Part shown: in pieces, positions 7,898 through 14,195 of the stretch
How positions within the stretch are numbered: position 1 is the first letter of the stretch
Layout of the letters: every line of letters begins with the position of its first letter
From: JAISXK01 sp031549625
Lineage (GTDB): Bacteria > Bacillota > Clostridia > Christensenellales > CAG-138
Assembly: GCA_031549625.1 (NCBI GenBank)
Contig: JAVBPK010000029.1
Coordinates: forward strand, 1 to 15,360
Direction: 5' to 3'
Length of the DNA: 15,360 nt
The notes under the pieces: model-generated
The model's input: the letters and a program-made list of their open reading frames with translations, nothing else
Told to the model about the DNA's origin: nothing
Database searches by the model: none
Translations under genes and position numbers: made by a program

Positions 7898-8161
7898 ATG
7901 AATGTCATCGATTTCATATTAGCAAGATCGGATTCCATGAATGAAGGGGAGTTTTTCGCCATCCTTCATATGCTTGTCGATCAATACGGCAGCGCCCTGC
8001 GCGCCCTTGGCCTCACTCCGAAGGATGCCTACCGCGAAAATGTGCTGCTCGCCAATTTTTTGCTGCAGGAAATTCAAGAAAACAATGGCTCGTATTCTCT
8101 GGTGCGCGCTCCTAGCCGGGGCACACTTTCCTTTTTGAACAAGATGCTCTCTTCTTCTTGA
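7898..8161 (+). CDS. Small protein of unknown function
   Basis: 87 residues beginning MNVIDFILARSDSMNEGEF, starting at the ATG at 7898 with ACAGGAGGAAACGGC directly before it. The composition is that of a soluble, mostly helical protein (segments around 14-31 and 44-63), with no signal peptide, membrane segment, cysteine or known motif. It lies 115 bases after the membrane-protein gene and just before a strong terminator, so it is the last gene of the plus-strand group. The ribosome site and codon pattern make it more likely a real gene than chance. Confidence 0.65.
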   Translation: MNVIDFILARSDSMNEGEFFAILHMLVDQYGSALRALGLTPKDAYRENVLLANFLLQEIQENNGSYSLVRAPSRGTLSFLNKMLSSS

Positions 8162-8177
8162 GTGATATTGCCGTGGA

Positions 8178-8223
8178 GGCGGGGGATGATGCGAGATTCC
8201 GGTTCGCATCGCCCCCCCGTTTT
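8178..8223 (+). terminator. Strong hairpin terminator between converging genes
   Basis: GATGCGA (8188-8194) pairs with TCGCATC (8204-8210), extended outward by GGGGG (8181-8185) with the C run at 8212-8218, and followed by TTTT (8220-8223). It ends the plus-strand gene group. The minus-strand gene's stop lies only a few bases beyond, and the reverse direction lacks a T tract. Confidence 0.75.
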
Positions 8224-8227
8224 GCGC

Positions 8228-10495
8228 TTATTCCACGATTCGCACTTGTTCGTGCTGCATATTTCCGCAAACACGGCCTATGCATTGCATGGCACACAGC
8301 CAGTGCGTGCCGATTTCCAGCGGTTGTTCCGGTGTATACTGCCAGAGACCTCCGCTGTCTACCTCTACTGTTTCGCCCTGGCCGCCAACCGTTATAACCA
8401 CCCTGGCCCCCGGCTGGCCCGTGCCCGTCAATTGCGGCCTGCGCTCCTGAAAGCGTTGTTCCGGCGCCGGAACCGTAATGGCAAACATGGTCTCCATCGC
8501 CCGCTGCTGCACGGAATATGCCATTTGCATGACGGGCTCCTGCCTTGCTGCCGGCTGCGCGGCTAAAACGGGCTGCGCTTCCGCCATCGGCTGCGTCTCC
8601 ATGACGTGTTTTGCCGCTTCAATGAGCGGCGCTTCTTCCGCGAACGGCGCTTCCTCTACGAACGGCACTTCTTCTACGAACGGCGCTTCTTCTGCGAACG
8701 GTACTTCTACGAACGGCGCTTCCTCCGCGAACGGCGCTTCCTCTGCGAACGGTACTTCTACAAGCGGCGTTTCTTCTACGAATGCCACTTTTTCCGCGAG
8801 CGGCGCGTCTTCTACGAACGGCACCTCTTCCGTGAGCGGCGCTTCTTCTACGAACGGTACTTCTACAAGCGGCGCTTCTTCCGCGAGCGGCGCTTCTTCT
8901 ACGAACAGCACCTCTTCCGCGAGCGGCGCCTCTTCTACGAACGGTACTTCTACAAGCTGCGCATCTTCTGCAGGCTGCGCTTCCGGCCTGGGCACTTCCG
9001 CTTCGTACCCCTCCATGCCGATCATTTGCTGTTCACTCACCCGCCCGAGCCGCATGATCGGATCATCTACTACATGAACACTGAATGGCACACAGATATC
9101 ACTGCCACACACACCCGCTATGCACTGGCTGATGCACAACTGATACACGCCGGAGGGAATATCCTGTATGGGAGTAAAGCTCCAATTGCCCAGCCCGCTC
9201 GCCGTCACCATCGTTGTGATTGCGCCTGCCGTCAGATTGATGCTCGCACCCGGCGCGCCCGTGCCGCTGAACGTCGGCCTAGCCGTTGCAAACACCTGAC
9301 CACTGGCCGGAACCACGATTGTCGCTTCCTCTTGCGCCGCGCTTATGCTAAACGGCACGCAGATATTGCCGCTGCACACACCCGCTATGCATTGGTTGAC
9401 GCACAGCTGATATGCCCCGTCGGGAAGGTCCTGTGTGGGCGTAAAGCTCCAATTGCCCAGCCCGCTTGCCGTCACCATCGTTGTGATTGCGCCTGCAGTC
9501 AGATTGATGCTCGCACCCGGCGCGCCCGTACCGCTGAACGTCGGTCTAGCCGTTGTAAACACCTGGCCGCTGGCCGGAACCACGATATTCGCTTCAATTG
9601 GCACTGCGACAATGCTGAACGGTACGCATATATTGCTACTGCACACACCCGCGACACACTGATTGACGCACATCCTATGCAGGCCCACAGCAAGCTCTTG
9701 CTCAGGCGTAACATTCCAGTCTCCGTTTACATCCACAATCGCCGTCAATGTGAGCTGCCCCACCGACAAATTGATATTTGCGCCCGGTATTCCCCGGCCT
9801 CTAAATATTGGGTTGCGCACGAATGCCTGCCCGTTTACCGGCACGAGTACGCCCGGCCTTGTCGCCACTGTATTTATGCTGAACGGCACACAGGTGGTAT
9901 TGCCGCAAAACCCGGACACGCACTGGTTGACACACACGGAATGCAGGCCGGAAGACAGCGGTTCCGCTGGCGTAAAGCTCCAGTTTCCGTTTGCGTTCAC
10001 CAATACAAGCGCCGTCATACTGCCGATGGATATGTGGATGCTTGCGCCTGGTTCCCCCGTGCCGCCAAACGTAGGCTGCCCCGTTACAAATTCCTGCCCG
10101 CTTACGGGTACCAGTATGCTCGGCTGCGTTATCGTCGATGCTACGCTAAACGGCACGCAAACCTCCGCGCTGCTCGCACCCGTCAGCGGGCAGTATTCTA
10201 TTATGCATAGTGTATAATTGCCTGCTTGCAGCGGCGCGCATGGCGTATGCTGCCATACGCCCGTTTCATTGACTTTGCATTTTATGGTTTGCGCGCCATA
10301 TGTTATCCTTAAGCAATAATTCGGAGTCGCCCGCCCTGAAAATGTCGGCTGGCGCGTTTGAAATATTTGTCCGGCAGTTGGAATTAGAATCGTTGGCGCC
10401 GCCAGCGTACCGTTTTGCTGGCCGCTGCCCGCCATCGGGTTTTGCCCGCAGCATTGCTTGCCGCCGGAGCATGGATTGGAATTGCAGAATGACAT
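8228..10495 (-). CDS. Cys-rich Ig-like repeat protein with acidic repeat block, no signal peptide
   Basis: 755 residues, not assigned to a named protein. Layout: a Cys-rich start (Cys4, 9, 15, 16 within MSFCNSNPCSGGKQCCG); Ig-like repeats at about 34-118, 126-207, 214-295, 302-384 and 391-472; an acidic tract of VPFxEE/APLxEE units at about 512-626; a Gln/Ala/Met linker; and a sixth Ig-like repeat at about 672-754. The repeats share a GTGxPGAxI turn, a GNWSFTP strand and an xGxHxxC end, resembling bacterial Ig-like adhesin domains. Repeats 2-5 also carry C-x3-C-x4-C-x4-C before VPFSI. There is no signal peptide, membrane segment or sortase motif. The start ATG at 10495 follows AAGGAGAGATAGAC. 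A disulfide-linked structural protein such as a spore-coat component would fit, but this is inference; an adhesin exported by another route is the alternative. Confidence 0.85.
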   Translation of the reverse strand: MSFCNSNPCSGGKQCCGQNPMAGSGQQNGTLAAPTILIPTAGQIFQTRQPTFSGRATPNYCLRITYGAQTIKCKVNETGVWQHTPCAPLQAGNYTLCIIEYCPLTGASSAEVCVPFSVASTITQPSILVPVSGQEFVTGQPTFGGTGEPGASIHISIGSMTALVLVNANGNWSFTPAEPLSSGLHSVCVNQCVSGFCGNTTCVPFSINTVATRPGVLVPVNGQAFVRNPIFRGRGIPGANINLSVGQLTLTAIVDVNGDWNVTPEQELAVGLHRMCVNQCVAGVCSSNICVPFSIVAVPIEANIVVPASGQVFTTARPTFSGTGAPGASINLTAGAITTMVTASGLGNWSFTPTQDLPDGAYQLCVNQCIAGVCSGNICVPFSISAAQEEATIVVPASGQVFATARPTFSGTGAPGASINLTAGAITTMVTASGLGNWSFTPIQDIPSGVYQLCISQCIAGVCGSDICVPFSVHVVDDPIMRLGRVSEQQMIGMEGYEAEVPRPEAQPAEDAQLVEVPFVEEAPLAEEVLFVEEAPLAEEAPLVEVPFVEEAPLTEEVPFVEDAPLAEKVAFVEETPLVEVPFAEEAPFAEEAPFVEVPFAEEAPFVEEVPFVEEAPFAEEAPLIEAAKHVMETQPMAEAQPVLAAQPAARQEPVMQMAYSVQQRAMETMFAITVPAPEQRFQERRPQLTGTGQPGARVVITVGGQGETVEVDSGGLWQYTPEQPLEIGTHWLCAMQCIGRVCGNMQHEQVRIVE
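8618..8962 (-). repeat. Acidic hexapeptide repeat block inside the Ig-like protein
   Basis: About 345 bases code for degenerate six-residue units of the form (V/A)P(F/L)(V/A)EE. Several units drop one residue to give a higher-order 17-residue pattern (VPFxEE, APxxEE, APxVE; 51 bases). The DNA is built of recurring GAA/GCG/TTC/GTA codons and is likely to vary in length by slippage or recombination. Confidence 0.85.
9077..9595 (-). repeat. Two nearly identical tandem Ig-like modules (267-base period)
   Basis: The fourth (9344-9595) and fifth (9077-9328) Ig-like modules repeat with an exact 89-codon offset, for example the same sequence GTAAAGCTCC at 9174 and 9441. By hand count they differ at about 12 of 84 residues and keep long identical DNA runs, while the other modules are far more diverged. 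This indicates a recent tandem duplication or gene conversion. Confidence 0.85.
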
Positions 10496-10596
10496 GTCTA
10501 TCTCTCCTTTAGGATGGTATTGCATATATATGACAAACGCGGCAAATTTGTTTATGTTTTGGTGTTTTGTGCTGCTTTTCTTGCGTCGCCATGCAT

Positions 10597-10640
10597 AAAA
10601 AAAGCCGGGGCCGGTGTTTGTATCCGGCTTCGGCTTTTAT
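10597..10640 (-). terminator. Strong terminator downstream of the PH-domain gene
   Basis: AAAGCCG (10601-10607) plus GGGCCGG (10608-10614) pair with CCGGCTT (10624-10630) plus CGGCTTT (10631-10637) around a nine-base loop, a 14-pair stem with two G-T pairs. On the minus strand a run of seven T follows. It separates transcription of the PH-domain gene from the Ig-like protein gene, whose promoter must lie within the about 100 bases before 10495; I could not identify it. Confidence 0.75.
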
Positions 10641-10810
10641 CTCTGGTTGCGGTTCCTTTTTATGGCCTTGGTCTTCCTGCTTTTGCGCTTACGCGCACCG
10701 TTCTTATTCGCCCGGTGCGCGGTTCACGCGTTTTGCGGTATATATTTGTACATTCGCTTCATTGAACGGAAATTTCAAACTCCGCGTGCCAATCGTACCA
10801 GAACGCCCGC
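10641..10810. other. Intergenic stretch with one hairpin
   Basis: No gene is seen. GCGCACCG (10693-10700) pairs with CGGTGCGC (10713-10720) around a 12-base loop, but no T tract follows on either strand. The segment is the 3' untranslated part between the PH-domain gene stop and the terminator at 10597-10640. Confidence 0.4.
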
Positions 10811-11194
10811 TTAAAAATTCCCGTCGTGATCGTGGTCGTCCTCCTCAAAAAACTCGCGCGCGGAAACGCGGTTCTTTTCGCGCGCTTCCTCCACAAGCAG
10901 GGAAAGATGATCTTTTATTTTTTCGGCGTTTTTAATGTTCTTGAGCACCAATTCCGGATGCGTTTTATCTGCGGTAATCAGGCGGATAGAACCGATGCCG
11001 AAAATGCGCTGGCCAAGCGAACGGACAAGCGAAATGTCCATAATGCGGTAAAGCAGCAGCTCCTCCTCTTTGAGGCTTAGCATGCCTGTTTTTAAATAGA
11101 GTCTGGAATCGGAAAAACTATAGCGCGTAAAGGACCAGGGAAGTCCCAAAAATGTCCTTTTTCTGTCATTCCATAAAACGCTGCTTCGATTCAT
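10811..11194 (-). CDS. Bacterial PH-domain protein (YdbS-like, bPH_2)
   Basis: 127 residues without membrane helices. The central part fits the bacterial pleckstrin-homology fold of the YdbS type: strand YSFSDSRLYLKTGML, then LKEEELLLYRIMDISLVRSLGQRIFGIGSIRLIT, then a strand with ELVLKNIKNAEKIKDHLSLL leading into a closing helix. The C-terminus is highly acidic and His-rich (FFEEDDHDHDGNF). Members of this family are often membrane-associated, but this one has only the soluble domain, so it is a stand-alone type. The start ATG at 11194 follows GGGAGGTCTCCAT. It has its own consensus promoter 40 bases upstream and a strong terminator about 170 bases downstream, so it is probably monocistronic. 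The exact role is unknown. Confidence 0.8.
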   Translation of the reverse strand: MNRSSVLWNDRKRTFLGLPWSFTRYSFSDSRLYLKTGMLSLKEEELLLYRIMDISLVRSLGQRIFGIGSIRLITADKTHPELVLKNIKNAEKIKDHLSLLVEEAREKNRVSAREFFEEDDHDHDGNF

Positions 11195-11232
11195 ATGGAG
11201 ACCTCCCGTTCATATTTATTGCGCCTGTTCTC

Positions 11233-11261
11233 AATATATATAGGCGGCTGAAAAATGTCAA
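11233..11261 (-). promoter_or_regulatory. Promoter of the PH-domain gene
   Basis: A perfect TTGACA (plus coordinates 11256-11261) and TATATT (11233-11238) are spaced by 17 bases on the minus strand, giving a start near 11226 and a leader of about 32 bases. This is the closest match to sigma-A consensus in the window. Confidence 0.75.
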
Positions 11262-11266
11262 CCTTC

Positions 11267-11290
11267 AGGCCGAAAGGGGCGCTTTCGCCT
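11267..11290 (-). terminator. Possible weak terminator after the DUF2087 gene
   Basis: On the minus strand a CGAAAG/CTTTCG stem, extended by AGG/CCT with one bulge, begins at the stop codon of the DUF2087 gene. No T run follows directly, but TTTTT occurs about 12 bases further on. Read-through into the PH-domain gene is possible. Confidence 0.3.
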
Positions 11291-11571
11291 TATTCCCCGG
11301 CTTCCGCTTCCGGCTCTACGCGCCAGTATTTGCTGCCGTTTGGCAGACGCTTAATAAGGCCGCTTTCGACGAGCCCGCGGCGTATGACGAAATAATCGCC
11401 AAATGTATGCCAGCTGCTGATGATAGCATTCACTTCGTGTTCGGAATATTCTTTTCCGCTTTCAAATTTTTCGGCCAAGTATGCAAATATCTTCAATTGC
11501 GTCGCGCGTTTAGAGGGTAACTGCTTTATTCTTCCATTTTCGTCCAAAAATCGTTCAATCTCCTGCGCCAT
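11290..11571 (-). CDS. DUF2087 domain protein, probable winged-helix regulator
   Basis: 93 residues matching the DUF2087 family in nearly every hallmark: FLDENGRIKQLPSKRATQL at the start, LAEKFESGKEYSEHEVNAII in the middle, and DYFVIRRGLVESGLIKRLPNGSKYWRV near the end. The Y-(S/T)-E-x-EVN and LRR-x-LV motifs are typical. In other proteins this domain follows an HTH or helicase-like regulatory part; here it stands alone. Its helix-turn-helix-like layout suggests DNA binding, which is inferred. The start ATG at 11571 follows AAAGGAGCTAGCC; an in-frame ATG at 11751 would add 60 unrelated residues. It is divergent from the flavin lipoprotein gene and could regulate it. Confidence 0.85.
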   Translation of the reverse strand: MAQEIERFLDENGRIKQLPSKRATQLKIFAYLAEKFESGKEYSEHEVNAIISSWHTFGDYFVIRRGLVESGLIKRLPNGSKYWRVEPEAEAGE

Positions 11572-11594
11572 GGCTAGCTCCTTTCGCTGACAAC

Positions 11595-11698
11595 TTCCCG
11601 CCTGTCTCGCTACCATTATAAAGCAAAACCTACGCTGGCGCAAACTTGCGGGGGGTATATAAAAAACAAGGTAACGCTTACGGGAAGACAGGCGGGAA
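11595..11698. repeat. 13-bp inverted repeat bracketing the DUF2087 promoter
   Basis: TTCCCGCCTGTCT (11595-11607) and its exact reverse complement AGACAGGCGGGAA (11686-11698) flank a 78-base spacer. The left arm lies at about +1 to +13 of the DUF2087 promoter and the right arm about 80-90 bases upstream of it. No duplicated target site is seen outside the arms. Paired operators or the ends of a tiny mobile element are both possible. Confidence 0.7.
11615..11643 (-). promoter_or_regulatory. Promoter of the DUF2087 gene
   Basis: On the minus strand a perfect TATAAT (11615-11620) is preceded, after 17 bases, by TTGCGC (11638-11643). The start would be near 11608, directly beside the left arm of the 13-bp inverted repeat. 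Confidence 0.6.
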
Positions 11699-11789
11699 TT
11701 ATTGGTAAGAAACGGCGGCCCCATGGAGATACATTCCTTTTGCCAATGCATTTTTCATAAAATTTACTTTTCGCTATATAAACTTATGT

Positions 11790-11795
11790 TATACT
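11790..11795 (+). promoter_or_regulatory. Possible -10 element of the flavin lipoprotein gene
   Basis: TATACT lies in an AT-rich segment 76 bases before the start codon. No good -35 box sits 17 bases upstream, and TATAAA at 11776-11781 is an alternative -10. The promoter is therefore only roughly located and may need an activator. Confidence 0.35.
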
Positions 11796-11830
11796 CTATT
11801 CTGGCCGTGAACGTACACGCCACAACGCAA

Positions 11831-11854
11831 TGTGCAAGCATGCATGCCTGCACA
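11831..11854. promoter_or_regulatory. 24-bp near-perfect palindrome in the leader of the flavin lipoprotein gene
   Basis: Half-sites TGTGCAAGCATG (11831-11842) and CATGCCTGCACA (11843-11854) are reverse complements except for one position pair. It lies just before the ribosome site AAGGAGG and about 35 bases after the likely transcription start. It could be a repressor operator or an RNA hairpin that shields the ribosome site. Confidence 0.5.
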
Positions 11855-11870
11855 AAAAAAGGAGGAAATC

Positions 11871-13643
11871 ATGAACAGAACACTTCGAATGTCAATCGCA
11901 CTGTTGTTATGCCTTGCCCTTGGCATATCACTTGCCGCTTGCTCGCCCACAGCGAACGGGCCTGCCGCCGAACCAACCCCCGGTGAGGCTACCACGGCGC
12001 CAACGGACGCGCCCCAGTCGGCCGGAAAATTTGTCGCTGGCAAATACGAGGGCGAAGCGAACGGCTTTGGCGGCCTCATGAAAGTTTCGGTTGAAGTGGA
12101 CGAAAACGCCATATTGAGCGTTGAAGTAACCGAAAATGCTGAAACCACCGGAATCGGCAGCAACGCGGTGGATAAACTGCCCCCGGCCATAGTAGAAGCG
12201 CAGAGCCTGGCGGTAGATGTGATTTCCGGCTGCACGATCAGCAGCGGCGCTTTGCTGGCGGCCGTAGAATCGGCGCTGGTGAAAGCCGGCGCGGACGTAA
12301 CCAGCCTGTATGAAAAAGCGGGCGCGGGCGCGGCATTGCCGGCAGCCGAAGACGCGACAACGGATATCGTTGTTATCGGCGGCGGCGGTGCGGGTATGGC
12401 GGCTGCCATGGAGGCAAAGAACCAGGGAAAAGACGTTATTCTCGTTGAAAAGCTGGCCATGCTGGGCGGCACAACCGCGCTGGCCTCCACGGCGTTTAAC
12501 GCGGGCGGCAGCTCCGTGCAAATGGCGATGAATCCGCCTTTCACCGCGGACGATTACTACAAAAAACTGATCGGCACAGGCAGCGACGATCCGCTGATGC
12601 GCGTAATGGCCGACCGTTCCGGCGCGGATGTTGACTGGCTGATCGACATGGGCGCGGATATGTCCCGCGTCATCAACGGTTCGCAACACACCCCTGCCGA
12701 CGGCAGCGCGTATGGCAGCATGCTGGTTGCCGTGCTAACGAAGCAAGTGGGTGATCTGCAGATCGACTGCCGCCTGCAAACCAAGGCGACGGAACTGGTT
12801 ACAGACGGCGACAAGGTTGTCGGCGTAAAAGTAGAAGGCCCGAACGGCGCCTATACCATCAATGCCAAGGCAGTTATTCTGGCAACCGGCGGCTTCGCTT
12901 CCAACCCTGCGATGGTGGACAAATACACGCCGCAATGGTCCGGATATCCCTCCACAGCCAGCGTCGGCGCCACCGGCGACGGCATCACTTTGGCCACCTC
13001 GGTTGGCGCGGCTATAGGCAACATGGACCAGGCCTCCCCGCAAACGGTTGCTTTTGACACCGGCACCAGCGTGGTCTCTCTGACAAACGTGCGCTACAAT
13101 GGCGCTATCCTTGTAAACAAAGAAGGCAAGCGCTTTGTAAACGAGCTTTCCACAACCGGCCCTCTGGGCAGCGCCATCAAAGAGCAGACCGACGGCGGCG
13201 CATTCCTGTTGTTTGACCAGGCTGCGGTGGATAACGCGGCGTTGATGCAAACATACAAAGATGCCGGCTACTTTGAAGAAGCGGGTTCGCTCGAAGACCT
13301 GGCAAACATGATAAAGATCGATGCCGCTGAATTGGCGAAGACGGTGACGGCATACCAGGGCTTTTTCGACAAGGGTGAAGATACGGAATTTGGCCGTAAA
13401 GAATCCATGTTCTCCAGGCTGGATAAGGCGCCCTTCTATTGCGCCTGGATTACGCCTGCCAACCAAACCACACTGGGCGGCCTGGTGATCGACACGGGCG
13501 CCCGCGTGATGAATGAGGGCGGCCTCGCGATAGAAGGCTTGTACGCAGGCGGTGAAACCACCTGCAGCGGCGGCCAGGGCATTACCAGAGCCATCGTTTT
13601 GGGCAGGCTAGCCGCCGTTACCGCCATTGAGGATATCAAGTAA
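11871..13643 (+). CDS. Extracytoplasmic flavin lipoprotein: FMN-binding plus FAD-dependent reductase
   Basis: 590 residues. The signal peptide ends in the lipobox LAAC (Cys24), so it is anchored outside the membrane. A Pro/Thr-rich linker is followed by an FMN-binding domain (about 52-140) with DVISGCT (116-122), where Thr122 fits the ApbE-type covalent flavin site. Then comes an FAD_binding_2 reductase domain with GGGGAG (170-175) and Glu193. Such two-flavin lipoproteins pass electrons from the membrane to outside acceptors such as fumarate or urocanate. Catalytic fumarate-reductase positions differ: the NGAILVNKEGKRFVNE block is kept, but the TRD arginine is replaced by threonine (Thr429), the HHTMGG motif reads QTTLGG, and HGxNRLGGN is missing. 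The substrate is thus probably not fumarate. The start ATG at 11871 follows AAGGAGG. No ApbE gene is in the window. Confidence 0.9.
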   Translation: MNRTLRMSIALLLCLALGISLAACSPTANGPAAEPTPGEATTAPTDAPQSAGKFVAGKYEGEANGFGGLMKVSVEVDENAILSVEVTENAETTGIGSNAVDKLPPAIVEAQSLAVDVISGCTISSGALLAAVESALVKAGADVTSLYEKAGAGAALPAAEDATTDIVVIGGGGAGMAAAMEAKNQGKDVILVEKLAMLGGTTALASTAFNAGGSSVQMAMNPPFTADDYYKKLIGTGSDDPLMRVMADRSGADVDWLIDMGADMSRVINGSQHTPADGSAYGSMLVAVLTKQVGDLQIDCRLQTKATELVTDGDKVVGVKVEGPNGAYTINAKAVILATGGFASNPAMVDKYTPQWSGYPSTASVGATGDGITLATSVGAAIGNMDQASPQTVAFDTGTSVVSLTNVRYNGAILVNKEGKRFVNELSTTGPLGSAIKEQTDGGAFLLFDQAAVDNAALMQTYKDAGYFEEAGSLEDLANMIKIDAAELAKTVTAYQGFFDKGEDTEFGRKESMFSRLDKAPFYCAWITPANQTTLGGLVIDTGARVMNEGGLAIEGLYAGGETTCSGGQGITRAIVLGRLAAVTAIEDIK

Positions 13644-13728
13644 AAAGGCCATACTTTGGCGCGCATTTGCCTCCTTCATCCGCTTCCTCTGCGGCGGCAG
13701 GCACGGCAAGCGCGAACCGGATTTCGGC

Positions 13729-13768
13729 AAAAAGGCCGGGGAATCGATCGATTCTCCGGCCTTTTTTT
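13729..13768 (+). terminator. Strong terminator of the flavin lipoprotein gene
   Basis: GGCCGG (13734-13739) pairs with CCGGCC (13756-13761), continued inward by a GAATC/GATTC stem around GATC and outward by A/T pairs, then seven T (13762-13768). It lies about 90 bases after the stop codon. The A-rich left flank could also allow termination from the opposite side. Confidence 0.88.
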
Positions 13769-13774
13769 AACGCC

Positions 13775-13797
13775 GCCGCGCTTTTCGCACGCGCGGC
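13775..13797. other. GC-rich stem-loop between the terminator and the VOC remnant
   Basis: GCCGCGC (13775-13781) pairs with GCGCGGC (13791-13797) around nine bases. No T tract follows on either strand, so it is not a clear terminator for the minus-strand genes. Confidence 0.3.
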
Positions 13798-13852
13798 CTC
13801 GGTACGCCCATCACCTTAAATAGATGACGCACCGCCGGCAAACAGATTATAC

Positions 13853-14194
13853 CTAATTATTCCCGGCGTAGTACATCATGCGCCAAATGATTCCGAATTT
13901 ATCCTTTACCATGCCATACCACTCGCTGAAAAGGTTTTTAAAGCCCCGCTATGACCCTGCCGCCCTTTTTCAGCTCGTTGAATAGCCGTATAACTTCATC
14001 CTTGTAGGCCTCGTTGATTGCGGGCATAATATTATCCTCACGGTAAGAGGCGCATTGGCCGGCATATCCATAAACATCAAAATCATGCCGCACATCCCTA
14101 TCGGCAAGAGTTCGCCGCATATCATTGCCAAAATGATCCGTTTTAGCGCGGCTAACCGCTTCAAGAGCGCCGGTACCCCATGATATCCCGCCAC
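13853..14194 (-). pseudogene. Decayed VOC/PhnB-like (glyoxalase-fold) gene
   Basis: Fragments of a PhnB-like VOC protein appear in order but in different frames. First comes GMILMFMDMPANAPLTV (around 14090-14040). After a shift follow REDNIMPAINEAYKDEVIRLFNELKKGGRVIAG (to about 13945). After a second shift at GCGGGGCTTTAAAA come LFSEWYGMVKDKFGIIWRMMYYAGNN and a stop at 13853-13855. The family ends in just this way: a GG-x-V strand, then an FW/FSxxYGMxxDKFGxxW block. The N-terminal half, including the usual first metal-site region, is missing or unrecognisable. It begins directly after the transporter stop (14196). At least two frameshifts and a truncation make it a pseudogene unless the sequence contains errors. 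Confidence 0.75.
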
Positions 14195-14195
14195 C

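Noticed and set aside
8618..8962. Regular repeats that could suggest a CRISPR array
   Set aside because: The units are degenerate, contiguous, in frame and protein-coding, with no unique spacers and no cas genes nearby.
8478..9077. A 199-codon Ser/Ala/Asn/Gly/Thr-rich open frame on the plus strand
   Set aside because: It is the antisense shadow of the acidic repeat tract; the apparent ASSANG/TSSTNG repeats simply reflect the GAA/GCG codons opposite.
8606..10210. A 534-codon open frame on the plus strand opposite the Ig-repeat gene
   Set aside because: It mirrors the repeats of the minus-strand gene, giving low-complexity Arg/Phe/Tyr/Glu then His/Arg-rich text. It has no ribosome site, while the minus strand has clear domains and a good start. 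It is a by-product of repeat and codon bias.
11572..11751. 60-residue N-terminal extension of the DUF2087 protein
   Set aside because: It crosses the promoter and the inverted repeat, has no family similarity, and the ATG at 11571 has a strong ribosome site.
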